64,000 nucleotides of DNA from Tamarix chinensis (GCA_030549775.1 CM060174.1:65854566-65918565); one strand, 5' to 3'; shown: positions 12,203-25,765, counted from the first letter of the stretch. The notes: generated by a model from the letters alone, not told the origin. Translations and numbers: made by a program.

Positions 12203-12264
12203 TACCTCCTTTAAAAAACTTTGTAAGACCTTATATAACATATCTTCTAGTTGTAGGGTTTGCT

Positions 12265-15200
12265 TGTAATACCCATTTTTAACTAGTTCTAATTATGTGT
12301 ACTTAATTATATAAATTATTGTAGAACATTTTATAGCCTCAAGATTGTTTTGGGTGATTCGGTAGTAATTGTGATTTTGCGGCTAGGCGTACTTTGCTTA
12401 TAAAATGCTATTTATATATGTGAACTTTTAATTTAAAAGTTGTAAAATATTCTTATAAAATTTTATTTATGTCCTAAATGTGTTTAAATGTAAATCTAGA
12501 AATTTTGGTTTAATTTTATTTGTGCTTGTTATCCCTTTTAAATTTTATATGAAAAATATATAATTAAGTTATGCTTGCCAATTATCATATTATATGTGTG
12601 TTAAAAATTATTAAAAATAATATTTAGGTTTTAAATGATAAAATAAGATTATCTGAAAAGTTTCGTGATTTTAGGAATAGTTTTGGTAGTAATGTTAGCA
12701 ATTACCTTGCAAGCTTATTAATTAACTGTCATTTTAGTATTTTATATATATGAAACCTTGTTTTAAATTCATAAAATTTTACATGTGAGTTTAAAATATT
12801 ATTTTAAGGGCTTCTATAAATTGTCGTAATTTTATGAGCTTGTTTTCTATTTTTATTAGTTTTATCATCTTTATTGATCTTTCCACCACTAAAAATAATA
12901 TATAAATCCAAAAATGACCGTTCATGCACAAAATTACTTTCCTATACTTCCATGATCAAATTTTGTATCAAATTGACCATTTTCATATTCATTCAACTAA
13001 AATTTGAGCTAAAGTTACTCAAATACACTTTCTACTTATGCTAGTTGTGTCACTTTGGCTTTTCTTGCACTCAGCCTTCTTCATTTGCATTCCCCATGTT
13101 TAAAGCCGACCTTGGAATTTCACACTATTGCCTCCCCCATTCCTTAGTTGATTTATTGGTTTTCATTACTTCATTTAAACCAAAATACACTCCACCACCT
13201 TACACACTCAACCACCTTGTCCTTTATCATTCAAGTGTTGAACAAGCTACCTACCCCCCTCTTGTGGCTACATATTTTTGGTTCCTCCATCCCCTAATTA
13301 TACCCTATTTGTCTTTCTTTGTTTTCATTAAGCATTTCTCTCATTTTTTTCCTCTTTGTTGCTCCCACCTTTCGCTTCATTTTTATTATTTGTGCTAAGT
13401 ATTCTTAAGCTTTGTTGAGCTTATAACCAAGACCCATCCTCCTCTCTTTATCCTTATTCTCTTATTTTCACTTCTACACATCCTTCTATCTAGCCTTTAT
13501 TTATTTTTAAATAAGTGAAGAAGGTTAGATTTTTGGTTAAATTGTGAAGTTGTCATCCTTTATCTTCTCCTCTTGTGTCTCCATCTTTCAAAGGAGTTGA
13601 TATTCTTTTGGGGGTTATTTGTGTTATTTAGTTATTTGTTCTTAGAAAGAGGTAATCCATATTCTGCTAATAAATATATAAAAATCACATGATAGCATGT
13701 TTAAAGTTTCTTATGCTATGCTTAAGTGTACTTTATGCTTTCTTATAATCTCATAAAAAAATATATGCATGTATCATGTATTGTTATTGATTTCTCTAAG
13801 TGTGTGGCCATGTATTTTTATGCAAGGGTATGTTAAATTTATGTACTTTAAATACAGGTATGATAGCATTTTAAAATAGGGCTGCTTGTGTTAAAATAAT
13901 TATGCATGATTACGGTTTTATGTGCTAAATGAGTTTAATTGTGTTTTAGGGGCAAAATGATATTTTTATCACTCCTAAAAATTTATAGAATTTTTATTTT
14001 ATATTAATTTACCTATTTTAATGTTACTTAGTCATAAAATGAATTTCACTTAATTTTAATAACAATTGGTATTAACGTGGAAAACTATTGAGTAAATAAC
14101 ATATAATGGCATTTTGGTCGTTTATGACTTATTATGCCTCAAAGTGTGAATAATTGAAATAAGATGATATTAATGGATTCCTAGGTTGGCCTTAGAGTTA
14201 AGTTTGATTTTGGTTTGGATTGTTGACCTTACGATCGACTTGAATAATTAGAAGGAAAATAAAAATGGTTAATAATGAAATTGGAACAATTATGTATTAT
14301 GTGATATTTTATGATCACCTTATTAAGATATTAATATTTGAAGTGGAAGACCTTGATATTTGAGAATGGTTGCTCTTTAGGTTTAGCTGCCCTAGAGATG
14401 AGGTAGGAGCCCTCGATTTGGTTTGGTGGTTTCGTCGGATGCCTCAACATTTCAGCTAAGGCCCTAATCTACTCTATAGGTAACCTACAGGTCCTATAAG
14501 GGGTATCGATACTTAAGGATTAGGTGTCCTAGGATGGGAGGATATTGCGATGCTTTGTTGCACTAGTATGACTAGAGTACTTTTATGTCTCTGGGTTACA
14601 AGTTGGGAGGATAGTGTGTTGCTTTAGTGCGTCGGTATGACCGGTGTACTTTTATGTCTCTAGGTTATTATTGTATCCCCTCAAGTAATTAAAATATAAA
14701 TAATTATTGCATAAGGATTTAAATAGATTGTTGTGATTTGTTGATTTGGTAGTTGCCTCTGCGCACTACTTGGTTTTGGTATGTTGGTTTGATAGTTGCA
14801 TTCGTGCACTATTTGGATTTGGTGCATTGGTTGGTAATTATCTCAATGATTTCCTTATCATGATATAAGTGGAATAGATGTGGTTATTGTGAAAGGCGCT
14901 AACTATGGTTTGTTTTTTTTTCTTTTCGTGGAACACCCTCAGTATAATTGGATTAATGGAATAGTTGTAATATGGTTAAATTGATGTAATGGACATGTGG
15001 CATATGGTATGATATGAGTTATGGTATGAATGTGCAATTATCTATGGTATGTACTATTTAACGTGTTATGATATAATATTTTGTGTTACCTTCTATGTAC
15101 TCCATGTGATATTTAAATGCTCAGTATTGTATATTGGTTTACTCAGTACCGTTGTACTAATGGGTTCTATTTTATGGTTCCCTACCTCTTCAACGGGTAA

Positions 15201-15590
15201 TCTTTACCTTACAGGAGTACTTTGAGGGTACACCTTGATGGCTTTTGGTAAGGGTTGAGAGTTAGGACTATCGGGTGTCCTTTCTGACATCTTTTGATCT
15301 GGATATCTTTTGGACTCTTATATCCCCTTATGTATTTTTGTAACTCTTTTGTTTAATCTTGTGTTATCAGAACAGTTTAATATTGTAATGAAACCTTTCT
15401 CTTCTTCTTATCCATTGTTATTCTTAAGTTAACCGGATAAATTTTTTAGTCTTAACACTTAGTGTAAGAGAGGTAGAGGAACTGGACTTATACTAAGTGT
15501 GGCGGTAACACCCTAAATTTTTATTAGCTTAGATTCCGCAATCAACTCTTTTTAAAGAAATTTTCAAGTGCTAAAATTGGGGATGTTACA
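12265..15590 (+). mobile_element. Solo giant LTR 'E' (3,326 bp), Ty3/gypsy-like
   Basis: Starts TGTAATACCC and ends GGGGATGTTACA, with a perfect 5-bp duplication TTGCT on each side (12,260-12,264 and 15,591-15,595). The flanks are the broken end of the copia 5' LTR. No coding region is present. Near the 3' end lies a block shared with LTRs A, C and D: a hairpin (15,456-15,499) followed by GTGTGGCGGTAACACCC. A direct duplication of about 70 bp occurs at 14,534-14,670 (GACCGGTGTACTTTTATGTC type), also seen in LTRs A and B. The termini resemble those of Tekay/Del chromovirus LTRs as I remember them; this lineage is an inference. Confidence 0.85.
15456..15499 (+). other. Conserved LTR 3' hairpin, copy in LTR E
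   Basis: CACTTAGTGTAAG pairs with CTTATACTAAGTG (13 bp, one G-U pair). Stem sequence differs from LTRs A, C and D on both arms while pairing is kept. Followed by TGGCGGTAACACCC as in the other copies. Confidence 0.75.
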
Positions 15591-15604
15591 TTGCTCCCAT
15601 ATCA

Positions 15605-16000
15605 TTTTTTTTTTGTAGTTAATTGTAAAGAAAATCATAGTCTAATAGAAAGTAGGTAGTCCTCTCTACCTTCTTATATATGCTTGAACTTATTAGCTTA
15701 TTGTATATTCGAGCTTATATTTATTAAGCTATGATTTTTTAGTAAAAAATCATTTTCCTAATGTCAATGAAGTATATTAAACCACTATAGTTTTAGGATA
15801 ATTGTTTCATTTTTTTTCACTTATTGCTTACATTATGTTGATTTTTGTTAGATCGTGCAAGTTTTGCTATGACTCCATCATAAGTGCTCAAGTCTTTGTA
15901 GGGTACTAGATTAACTAAACCCTAAAGTATTTAGTTACTAACTTTTGGTGGTACATGTAAAGTAATTTATGCATTTAAGGATGCCTTATTATACAACCAA
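15605..16000. other. AT-rich spacer, nothing recognised
   Basis: Sequence between the right end of the copia element and the left inverted end of the MULE. No coding signal, repeat or RNA gene was recognised. This may be the older host sequence or another element's fragment. Confidence 0.5.
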
Positions 16001-16210
16001 TGACTAAAACAACCTAAAATAAGTTTGAAAACACCAAATTAGCCTTTTCATTAGAAAAGTAACTAAAATAGGCCTTACTATTAACCTAGCAAAAAATAGA
16101 TATTTTTTTCTAGTGTAAACATGCTAGTTAGATTGGTATGATTATTTAAAAAAATAAGTGAGAACACGCTAGGCGAACTGACATATAACTTAAATCTTAC
16201 CCTCTTCATG
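16001..16210. repeat. MULE left terminal inverted repeat
   Basis: Its reverse complement aligns over about 200 bp with 59,610-59,823, including CTAGCATGTTTACA against TAGTTAAGTTGGAAT-side blocks and the GTGAGAACA motif. The outer boundary near 16,001 is where similarity stops. Confidence 0.68.
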
Positions 16211-16459
16211 CTAACAACCTTATTTTTGGTCATGCATCATGTCTCCTCACCTTCATTTATTCTCCTCCTCTTATATATAAAATTCCTCCTTTCTCTTATC
16301 TCCTCCTAAACTTCAATCTACCTCTATTCCTTTGCTCTTCTCTTCTATCTATTTATCATCTTTCATTTTCTACGTTTCTCTTCAATATCTTTATTTTTTC
16401 TCATAAATTGTAAACCTACAACTCAAATCTACAAATTTCAGATCTTACTCATTGAAAGT

Positions 16460-16539
16460 ATGCTTGTTATCACTTTTATATTGTGTTTATTACCTATGGT
16501 ATATACATACATACATACATACATACATACATACATACA

Positions 16540-16572
<33 letters not shown>

Positions 16573-16610
16573 CCATACATACATGCATACATACATACAT
16601 ACATACATAT
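16460..16610. repeat. (ATAC)n microsatellite
   Basis: About 27 tetranucleotide ATAC units from about 16,500 to 16,609 with two interruptions. It lies in the 5' region of the MULE. The open frame across it is only the translation of the repeat. Confidence 0.9.
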
Positions 16611-16735
16611 TTCCCTTAAATTTCTATAATTTTTTAGCTTAAATATTGTTTGTTTGTTGGTTGAATATAATAAATGTCAAAATGATGATATATGATGACC
16701 TTATTATGCATATCTAAATTATTTTTATTTTAGTG

Positions 16736-16736
<1 letters not shown>

Positions 16737-16787
<51 letters not shown>
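16737..16787. repeat. (TA)n microsatellite
   Basis: Uninterrupted TA dinucleotide run of about 25 units in the 5' region of the MULE. Confidence 0.92.
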
Positions 16788-16791
<4 letters not shown>

Positions 16792-17169
16792 AAATTCTAA
16801 CATATAATGACCCATTTTGTTTAAATTATAAAATTATTGAAAATTAGTGCATATATAGCTAATTTTAGTGCTAATTAGTTAGCATTAGGGTGTATGCTTA
16901 TTTTTTTAAATTTTTTTATATTTGTCACTTCAATTTCATGATTGTTGTATATATTTTGCAATATTGTATGACATATAATAAGGTTTTTTCTTAAAATACA
17001 TTTGGTATGATAAAAAAAATTTAAAACGTAGAGGCTCTATGCTTTTATATTTAATAATATTGATGGTATGATGTGTTCTAAATAAGATAATTTTTATGTT
17101 GATTTTTCGATTATCAAGCAAGGTGTATACTAATATCTATTTTATGTGAATTTTAAGATGACTGCTATT

Positions 17170-20100
17170 TCTTTAATTCTAAATTAGAATGGATGGCAAT
17201 AATATAATTTAGAGCAACTTATCTTTGAAGGCAACCCCAATAAAGTTACGATTATTTCATTATCCACTACATTTAGTGAACAGATAAAATGGTGTCTCTA
17301 TGGAAAAATTGTACTTGGGATATATACTCATTAAAATATTTGGGATATATCATAATGATACAATGAAGAGAAGCCTTATCATCCCAATAGACAGTGACAA
17401 ATCCTTTAAATTGTTGGTGGATTCAGTAAGGATGGATGTTTTTTTACGAATGTCTATAGAGATCATATGCCAACAAATCAAATAGATGTATACCTCATTC
17501 GATTCATTCAAGACTTTCTTGATTGAGAAATCAAATTTGCAATATGGGAGATTTTAATTCTTATCCTAATTATGGGCTAAGTCAACATCAATATTCCATT
17601 ATACATATTGATGATATCATGGACAATCAAGATTTTTGGGGGAAAAGGTGCATGTGTAAATGAAGGAGGGAACGTACATGGACCTATGAACACTTAAGGA
17701 ATTGTATTTCAAGTTGAAGTGAGAACTATGTTTGAAAATGAAGATCTTGAAGACCTATTTGAGGAGATAACTATGAGAATTGATTCTCATCCCAAAGAAG
17801 ATATGTTACAAGAAGAGTTCGTTGAAATAGATGAATAAGTTGAGCGAGAAGAGTTGTAACATTTAAATATAAATTTTATTAACCCCAAACATATTGAATT
17901 AGATACTATTAGTGTAGACTCCAAATGGATAGTGTCAACTTCAAACTCTAAAGAAAGTTATAAAGTTGGTTAAATATTTCCTATAAAGATGAGTTAGTGC
18001 ATAATCTTCAATGCTACTCATTTTTGGTGAAGCTACCATACAAGACTAATAAATCATTGAAGAAATGATTTGAAGCATCTTGTGAGAGATGTTCTTGGAA
18101 GTTATAATTATGTATGATAAATGAGTATTTTGGGATGATGAGGATTACAACTTATAATGATCCACATCAGTGTCTTATGGATAAACCAAATACTGATTAT
18201 CTCAATTTCAAATATGCTTTTATCCCCACAAAAATTGAAGCCTTAGTAAGAGCTTAATAATCTATGACCATGAAAGTTATCTTTGAACATATTAAAGCAA
18301 AGTGGAAATTTATGGTGTCTTATGGGAAAGCATAGATGAGGAATCAAAAGGCCGTAAATAAAGTATATGGAGAGTTTATAAATGATTTTTCCTAGCTTCT
18401 AAAATTACTTTCTAAAATGAATAAATTGAATCTTAATTCCATAGCTATATTTGAAACTAAAGAAGTTGTACACCTAATATGGTCATGTTTGAAAGGTTAT
18501 TCTAGGCATTTAAATCAAGTATTAAGGGGTTTAAGTTTTATCATCCAATGATATCTATAGATATAACACACTTCTATGCTAAACACAAAATTATGTTACT
18601 TATTAGGGTGCATATTGACGTATACAATCATATTGTTCCACTTACTTTTCTTGTTGTTCATGTAATACCTCATAAATTGAATTTTATTAAGTGTGAAATT
18701 CTTGTATTTAATGGAATTTGGATGGTGTTTGATTTTAATTTGGAAACATATTTTGGGTTTGAATTAAAAAGAATTTGAAAAGGCTTGGAGATTTGAGTAA
18801 AAAGAGTTTTCTTGGTATAACAATTGACCGATTTTATGAATGGGTTGACTAGTCTGTCATTTTCAGGAAGGGTTTTGGTTCAATAGAAATGATTGACTAG
18901 TTTAGGGGAACCCATTGACTGTTGGACCAAAATGATTAATTGATTTGTCAAGCTAAGTGTTTTTTAAAGTTTGATCTTTCTGAAAGAAAAAAAATGCTTT
19001 CATCAAAATAAAACCTTGCTAATCCAACTTTGAGATGTTTCTTAAGTAATCATTCACTCTTATTTATTTATTTATTTATCATTTATTATTTATCTAGCTT
19101 TATTTATGTGAACCAAGTTTGACGGTTTGATGTTGATAGGAAATAGAAATGATGACCTCATCATCTGTCTTCTTCTTCTTGTCTCCTCCATACAATAATG
19201 AAATAGATGATTTGTTCTAAAATTTCCCTACATGGCTGGGAAATTTGTTTCCTATGTTGATCTACCCATTTCCTTTTTATTTTTGACCATTCTCTAGAGA
19301 ATCTCGACTTTCCTTCTTTAGAAAATGATCATTTGAGCTCTATAAAGGAAGTCAGCCTATTCTTGATAAATTCACCCGTTCAACCCACATTTGAATGATG
19401 AAATAAGGGTTTGTAATCTAATTACACTCTTTCACTCATTCCTCGATCGATTCATTGGTTATATATAACCTTAATCATCTATCCCCTTCACTTATTTTCA
19501 ACCACCGATAATATTTAGATTTTTGTGAGCACTTATGCTCCACTCTTCTCTATTTCAAGATGTCATCTATTTTTCACTTTTCTCTAGCTTCCACTAGTTT
19601 TATTCTTAAGTAAAAGAGAGTTAGATTTGGGAAAACTTGATCCTTTTTCTTTTACTTGATTATATTATTGGATTCTCTTAGAGGTGCTAAACCTATTTTA
19701 CTTCCCTAATTCATATTTATTGGTTTATAAGTGTTATTTGTAGGTTTCTAGTTTTAATCTCTTATTTTCTAAGGTTTAGAGAGTTAAAATCTTTTAGCTA
19801 AAGGTTTTATCTCTTTAGTGTGGAAATTTTGCTAATATTTCAAGTAAGCCATTCTTACATTTGAAATGTTGAATGATTGAGCATGTAAGCTAGTATGGTT
19901 CGTAGATTTTTGATCTTGGTATGTATTAATGGCTATGATTAATAAGGGGTTGTATGTTAGAAGATTTGAGATTTATGAGAAATGAACGAATTCATGAGAA
20001 ACTATGCTTGATTCTATGTGAATGTAGCATGATTAGCACCTACGCATGTGTAACCTCTATTTTCTATAATGGTGATGCTATGATGTGATACAGTTGGACT

Positions 20101-22950
20101 TTTGGAGCCTAACTCACTCGCTTTTAAATTGCTTATTTTGGGTTTTCTAGGAATAAGCTGCTCTACTAGTTATGCCAAATGATCAATTGTTACTTAGATT
20201 TTTCGATTGGTTAGTCTAAACAAACAACTAGGTTGTCCACAATGACTTTAGATTTCTCTATGGTTAAATTCATCGATTATCTTGTTGGATTCGATCAATT
20301 GTTCTTTGCATAGTTGACTAGTCTAACCAAACTGATTGACTGGTTTTGAGAGAAACTTTAGGGTTTCATTGAGCTAAACTAATCAATTGGTTCAATCAAA
20401 GAGTGCTATTTTTGTTTCTCCTGAACTTGATATGATTTGAGACTTGATATTATGTTGTAACATGATTCTTCAATGATAAGAACACACATCTTGGTATGAA
20501 TAAGCTAACCTATTGTAATGGATTAGTTAATTCATAATTCATGGGATTTTTAATAAGTTCCTTTGGAAGGTTTTAATGGAAAATTTTGAGTATATATGCT
20601 ATGATGCTACAAATGATGTAATTTAGATTCTTAGCCTAAATGGATTAACTTAATTGATTGATTTAAACTATGTTAAGAACTAATGGAAGTCTCACCACAT
20701 GCTTTGAGGGTAAAACTAGTATTGATAAAATGATATGTTGATATGTTGCTTGGTTGTTATATAGGACTTATGTGATACAATAACCTTGGATAATAACACA
20801 GTAATCACTTAAAGTGAACGATGATCAAGCAGTGTATGGGGTTAGTCTATCTTCGAATTGGATCCTAGTAGATCGTTGTGCCTTGGTGGTATAGATACTA
20901 AAGGGTCTGGTTACCTTGGTGGTTTATTAGCTTCAGCCAAATTTTATGTCTATTGGTGGTTACTTAGCTTCGATTAGATTTTATATCCTCTAGTTTGTAA
21001 AGGATTCCATGGTATATGAGACCATGGGGTGGTAATCAGAGCATTGCTTGTAGAAAGAATAAGGGCTCATAAATGACTAATATAATGGAACATGTGACTT
21101 TAAAAATGGGTCAAATGACTAATTCATGTAAGTGAATTGTAGAAGAGCCTAGTGAGTTGTTGAATAATTGGTTTACATGATTATATGAAGCTATCTATGA
21201 TACCTGTATTGTGTTGATCAATATGTCAAGTTATGAATTGTCTAAATGAGTATAGTAGGAAATCCCGATGTATTCTATGGTCATGATAGTGCGTGTATAT
21301 CTAATTGTATCGTGTAAGTATGATATTGTATTTTAGTATGATCCCTATTATTGCCTTAGGACTTGCATGCTTGTGACTCCTATTAATGAGGTGACAGGGC
21401 TTAATCACCATGTAGATAACCAATTTACCTATTTGTTTAGTCACTTACTCAATCCTAAGAGTAGAGGACCATGTCTAGGATTTTTAGGATTGTCGTAGTT
21501 GGCCTAATCGTGTTGGGCTTGAGGACTTAAAAACTTGGACATCCGGAGATATTTTGTAAGTCCTTAATGGAATAGGTTTTTGAGTCTTACCCTATATATG
21601 TTTCATCTCTTTTATATTTCAGTACTTCAACAATTCTGTTCTAACATACATTTCGGTTTTTTTGAGACCCAATGCGGCCCTATTTATAAACACTTAAGAT
21701 CCGTATTTCTATAATATACTTTTGCACTATTTTTTTTGGTTAGTTTCCTTAGCTTTGCATCTAATATGGGAAGGCTGGTGGACGTCCATCTAGTGTTAGG
21801 TGTGGTAATAATACCTTATTTTTCCTACGTGTATTTGGTATATTTTACTTCTGCAATGTTTTAAAATAAAAACTTTTGATAGTGAAAAATGAGGTTGTCG
21901 TAGTTCATTCGTGGAGTATTGAGAAGTGGGGCTGGTTTATGAACATAATTTGACACCTTGTTGTGCATAATAAACAATTGTGTGTCATCCCTTATCGACA
22001 TAAATGGATAATCTAAGCAATACAAAGTGATTGTTGGTGTGAGCCATACGCCATGCATTGATATTATTTGTGCCATCTAAAATCTAATTTTTTTATGGTC
22101 ATAAAAAATAACAAATCTATGAGCTAAATATTGTGGATTATTGGCACCTAACATTAACCTTGAAAGTGGAATATGTGGATGGACTCATTGAAAGAGACCC
22201 ATAAGACAACCTACGAATGGTTAATAAGTTAGACTCCACAAAGTGGTTATCGTTGCATGATGATGGTCGGCATTTTGGAGTGATAACCAAAAATTTCTTG
22301 ATGTTGTTAAATAGTAGTTTAAAATATGCAATGTATTGACTAATTACTACCCTTGTAGAAATGACATTTTATTGGGTAAAAAAATAGGTTGTTAGCATAA
22401 GGGATCAAGAGGATGGGTATATGAGTTAGAATAATCATTTTGCCCCTACAATCCAAAGAGTTTTTAATAAGAATCAATAGAAAGCTTACTGCCATAAGGT
22501 TGTGACATATCATATTTAACAACAATACTTTGAGGTGGAAATTATGCATTGTTTAATAGATGTAAGTTATAGCAAAGTAGTCACAAAGAAGTTGTCAATA
22601 AACAAGAGAAAACTTGTTATTGCCATAAATGGTAATTATACAAAATATATTGCTCTTATATATTGGCGTGCTGTATAAATGGTATCAGACATAAAATTGG
22701 TCAAAGAGTTATCAAAAGGTACTCCATTTAGTTCCTAATAAAGGTTATTAGGAGCCTTATGTTAGACCTATCGTGATACCAAACAAGGCTTGGTTGAAAG
22801 GTAAATGAAAATAAAAAAGATGGAGGCCTAATAAAATGGATAGAGAACAAAAGAAAAGGCTCAAAGTTGAACATCATGTGAGGGAAATGGACATAATAGC
22901 CGACGATGTGATATTATAAGAAGAAGAGATGCCTAAAGCAGTGCAAAGGC
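17170..22950 (+). pseudogene. MULE (MuDR-type) transposase remnant, split by solo LTR F
   Basis: N-terminal region (about 17,220-17,490) has the segment SFKLLVDSVRMDVFLRMSIEI. An acidic linker follows, then the MuDR DNA-binding part (RITTYNDPHQCLMDKPNTDY; VIFEHIKAKW; QKAVNKVYGEF at about 18,130-18,390). The MULE catalytic domain opens with MISIDITHFYAKHKIMLLIR (18,548-18,607; the Asp of SID is the first DDE residue) and is cut at 18,660. It resumes after LTR F at 21,903 with WSIEKWGWFMNII, LCVIPYRHKWII and YYLCHLKSNFF, the expected continuation. Then come VNKLDSTKWLSLHDDGRHFG and a SWIM-type zinc finger TCYCHKW...KISCSYILACC (about 22,600-22,670), in which the last His has become Tyr. Stops and frameshifts occur throughout. 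It would catalyse excision and integration at the MULE ends. Confidence 0.88.
18661..21902 (+). mobile_element. Solo giant LTR 'F' (3,242 bp) in the MULE transposase
   Basis: Starts TGTAATACCTCATAAATT and ends near GAGGTTGTCGTA (degenerate terminus), flanked by a perfect 5-bp duplication GTTCA at 18,656-18,660 and 21,903-21,907. The transposase frame continues across it (FLVVH then SWSIEKWGW), which fixes the boundaries independently. Near the 3' end, CTAGTGTTAGGTGTGGTAATAATACC (21,791-21,816) is a decayed version of the block shared by the other giant LTRs. There is no coding region. Confidence 0.83.
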
Positions 22951-23419
22951 TTCACAAAATCCCATATACAATGTTTCAAACTCTTATTCTTATAGCCTTC
23001 ATTAGATTATTGTTTTTTTAATGTATGTTATTATCATTCATTGAACATTTTAAACTATGTAAGACTTAATATGTTTTTAAATGGATGTTATTAATAAAAA
23101 TTTGTTGTCTAGTCTTTGTTAAATGATTATTTTATAGTAAGTTCATTTGATGTATTTATGATTTGGTGAATTCATTTTTTTATGCATCTTCTCATTTATA
23201 TGGTGACATTGTCAGAAGGCTTATGATGGATGCCTTATATGGTATGAAGCTAGGTCCTAAAGATCCGTATGTGTTAGTTGAGTAGGTTTCAAATTGTAGT
23301 ATTGCCATATAGCTTGTCTAATTTTGAAATTCTATAGATTTAATATTTTTAGTTTTATTTGTTATACTTGTACTCATATGGTATTTCCATTATAAACATG
23401 CCTTCTACATTATAGGACT
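22951..23419. other. MULE spacer between transposase and PMD gene
   Basis: AT-rich, with no clear domain. It may hold the transposase 3' end and a start region for the next gene; a short frame near 23,200-23,290 (VRRLMMDALYGMKLGPKDPYV) could be the PMD gene's first exon. Confidence 0.35.
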
Positions 23420-25320
23420 TGCATAAGACATAATGTTATGTGAGAGATCTATGGCTGCCACATCTTCTATCACAAAGATATATTGCATAATGGGGGTTCC
23501 TAGGATTGATTAGTGTACACCATATGTAGCTTAATAATTAGCTCATTACATTAGTAGTGGAATGATGGCATCATAAGATACATACCTTTCATTTTCAAAT
23601 AGATGAGATAATTGTCACATTAGAATATATGGTTATCATCCTAAGCCTACCTATTCTTGGTGCACTTATAGCTTGACATGAGGGGGTAATTCATTGTGAG
23701 AATCTCACAAGAATGTTGCGTTAGGCTTCACTTGATGATAAAATAAAAGGAAGATATTACATCTTGATTGGTTGTGTAATGCTTTTGAGGTATTGTTGGA
23801 TGATCCCACCATTGAAGATGTAATAGGTGACACATGCCTTTTTGTCATGGGAAATATTTTATTTCTAAACAGACAAGGTCATTTAGTAATATGCCTCTTT
23901 TTACAATATCTTGATAATGACCAAATGATAAATTTAATACTTCTAGGTTTTTGTGGTATTGACATGTTTGTATAGGGGTCTTTGTAGCGAATCACATTAA
24001 AGGATTAAAAATAATAACAGTTGTTTTGTCCTATAAGTATAAATAATTTAAGATCATTAGAATGAGTTTTAAATTATTTTAACTATGAAGTTATCTTCTT
24101 ATAATTTTTATCTTCAGAGAGATTAAGTATCTAGGTTCCCATATCTCTTACTTGTAGTAGAATACAAATTAATGAGCACAATTAGAGAACATTTAGAAGT
24201 ACACATACCTTGTATATACAGGTATTATTATGAAATGAATAATTTTTAATTGATAGTTCTTGATGTGCTATCAAAAATTGTTAATTGAGATTTGCTTATG
24301 ATTGAGCTATGTAGGTGGATTGGAGCAAAAAGGTGGGTTTATCCTCAAATAAAATTGGGATAGTTTTGATATCAAGTAGATGATTTAACCAAAGTTTGTC
24401 TTCATATTGATATTGTTTATGTAATTGTATATTACATAGGTAATATAGATGCCTTACCTTAGTGTGTACGATAGTCTTCCACCAATTAGTGTAGCATAAA
24501 GTGCTTTGTCGGCCATGTGTAGTGTAATAATATAAAATTCCATTGTGGAATTGTAATGTCTTAATTGTGTGTTATGATAATTTGGTATGAGGTGGAAAAT
24601 TCCAGTAAGACAAGAACTATCTAACCAGGTACACAAGAAAAATGTGTCCAAACAATGTTTCATAGATTGGAATCAATTTCATGTTATATACGTTCAATAA
24701 TGAAACAATCCCATCGATGTGAGCACATTATCATTTGATGGCTCACAACAAGCTTGTATTGAGGACTTAGTAGTGTATTAAGCATGGTATAGGAGCATAA
24801 CATGAAAAATTATTGTGCTCCCTTTATTGCGTGGTGATGCTCCACTTTGACCATTTGAGTGTTAACCTCATTCAGGAATAATGCAAATCTAATATGGTGC
24901 GTCAGCATTGTGTTGTTTTAGAAATTTGGTTATCATTGTTACAAAATGAATATGTTATTAATTCATTTCATTTGGTATGAATATTTTTGTATGGCTAGAT
25001 CAATTATTGATAAGACCAAATGCACTTCTAAAAGTAATACCAACAAGGAGTTTTAAGTAGCACCAAATCAAAATTGTTGGTATGGGTGTTTGTGGCCTCC
25101 AAGAAGTTGGTGAAGAATATAATGAAGGGAACAAATGTAACCTAGAAAAAGAAAAATAGGAAGAAGTTAACGAATAAGTAGAATCACATATACTAAGGTA
25201 GGTGATGTCAGAAGTACTCAAGAGATCAATGTTACTCAGTCACAATTGACACAACTTGGTGCTTCTATTTCACACACATCAAAGAAATCAAGGTATAAGT
25301 TTGTAGTAATGAGTAAAAAT
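23420..25320 (+). pseudogene. Plant mobile domain (PMD) protein remnant carried by the MULE
   Basis: Recognisable part of the PMD (aminotransferase-like, MAIN/MAIL family) fold: around 23,570-23,660 the frame reads WHHKIHTFHFQIDEIIVTLE then MVIILSLPILGA, matching the family pattern W-T-HTFHL-GE-T-TL-D---L-GLPI-G. After KGRYYILIG (about 23,745) comes an open stretch, 23,772-23,975, with DTCLFVMGNILFLNRQGH and a following leucine-rich segment, matching the conserved domain centre. Beyond about 24,000 the match is weak. PMD proteins in plants include silencing factors and TE-borne copies. Its place between MULE ends says this is a transposon passenger, now broken by many stops. Confidence 0.72.
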
Positions 25321-25379
25321 CTTTGTAAATGGATACTTAATACAAAATTTATGGATTATTAATGAATAGTCCCTCTCAT

Positions 25380-25765
25380 GGTATAATAATAGTTATTTAA
25401 ACTTAGGATCAAGTGATTTTGAAAAAAAAAGGTCACAATTGAATATCATAGTGTACATTATATGCAAGGTCTCGGTTTAATTGTTAAAAAAAAATCATTC
25501 ACTATTTGAACATTCTAGCTTCTTTAAGATCTCAAAAACAATTGTGCCATATTTGAGAACAACAGACTTAGTGGCATGTTTTAGGATGAACAAAAAATGT
25601 GCTCTATTTGAGCACAACGTGATCCATGACATTCTTTAGATGTAAAAAAATTATTCTCTATTAAAGCATTCTAGGCTTATTAGTATGATTAAGCTCGCAT
25701 CAGAAAAATTATAATATCTTTGAACATTTTAGACTTAGTGGCATGCTTAAGTTACCTCCAATATT
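25380..25765. repeat. Degenerate tandem repeat of about 90 bp
   Basis: Three or four loose copies of a unit with motifs such as TTGAACATT(C/T)TAG, GACTTAGTGGCATG and TCTATTTGAGCACAA. It directly precedes the 24-bp minisatellite. Confidence 0.5.

Larger units (their letters stand above)
1..15604 (-). mobile_element. Small Ty1/copia-type LTR retrotransposon, heavily nested
   Basis: Two related LTR copies flank a short interior. The left copy (1-668) is cut by the window edge. The right copy starts at 8,886 and matches the left from about 9,024 (left position 1) to 9,402, then again at about 12,203-12,264 and 15,591-15,604. In minus orientation the LTR begins TGTTGGAG and ends ATGTATCA. A primer-binding site lies at 8,870-8,881 and a purine-rich tract at 669-685. 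Only about 1.16 kb of own interior remains (669-1,516 and 8,575-8,885), with no protease, integrase or reverse transcriptase, so this looks like a non-autonomous or internally deleted element. A CACTA, two LINEs (one inside the CACTA) and a solo LTR lie within its span. Assignment to copia rests on the PPT/LTR junction style and is an inference. Confidence 0.7.

Noticed and set aside
13045..13398. 117-codon frame in LTR E
   Set aside because: Lies in a pyrimidine-rich LTR stretch; hydrophobic and His/Pro-rich with no domain, and not conserved in LTRs B or F.
16460..16642. 60-codon frame over the ATAC run
   Set aside because: Tyr-Ile-His-Thr repeats are simply the translated microsatellite.
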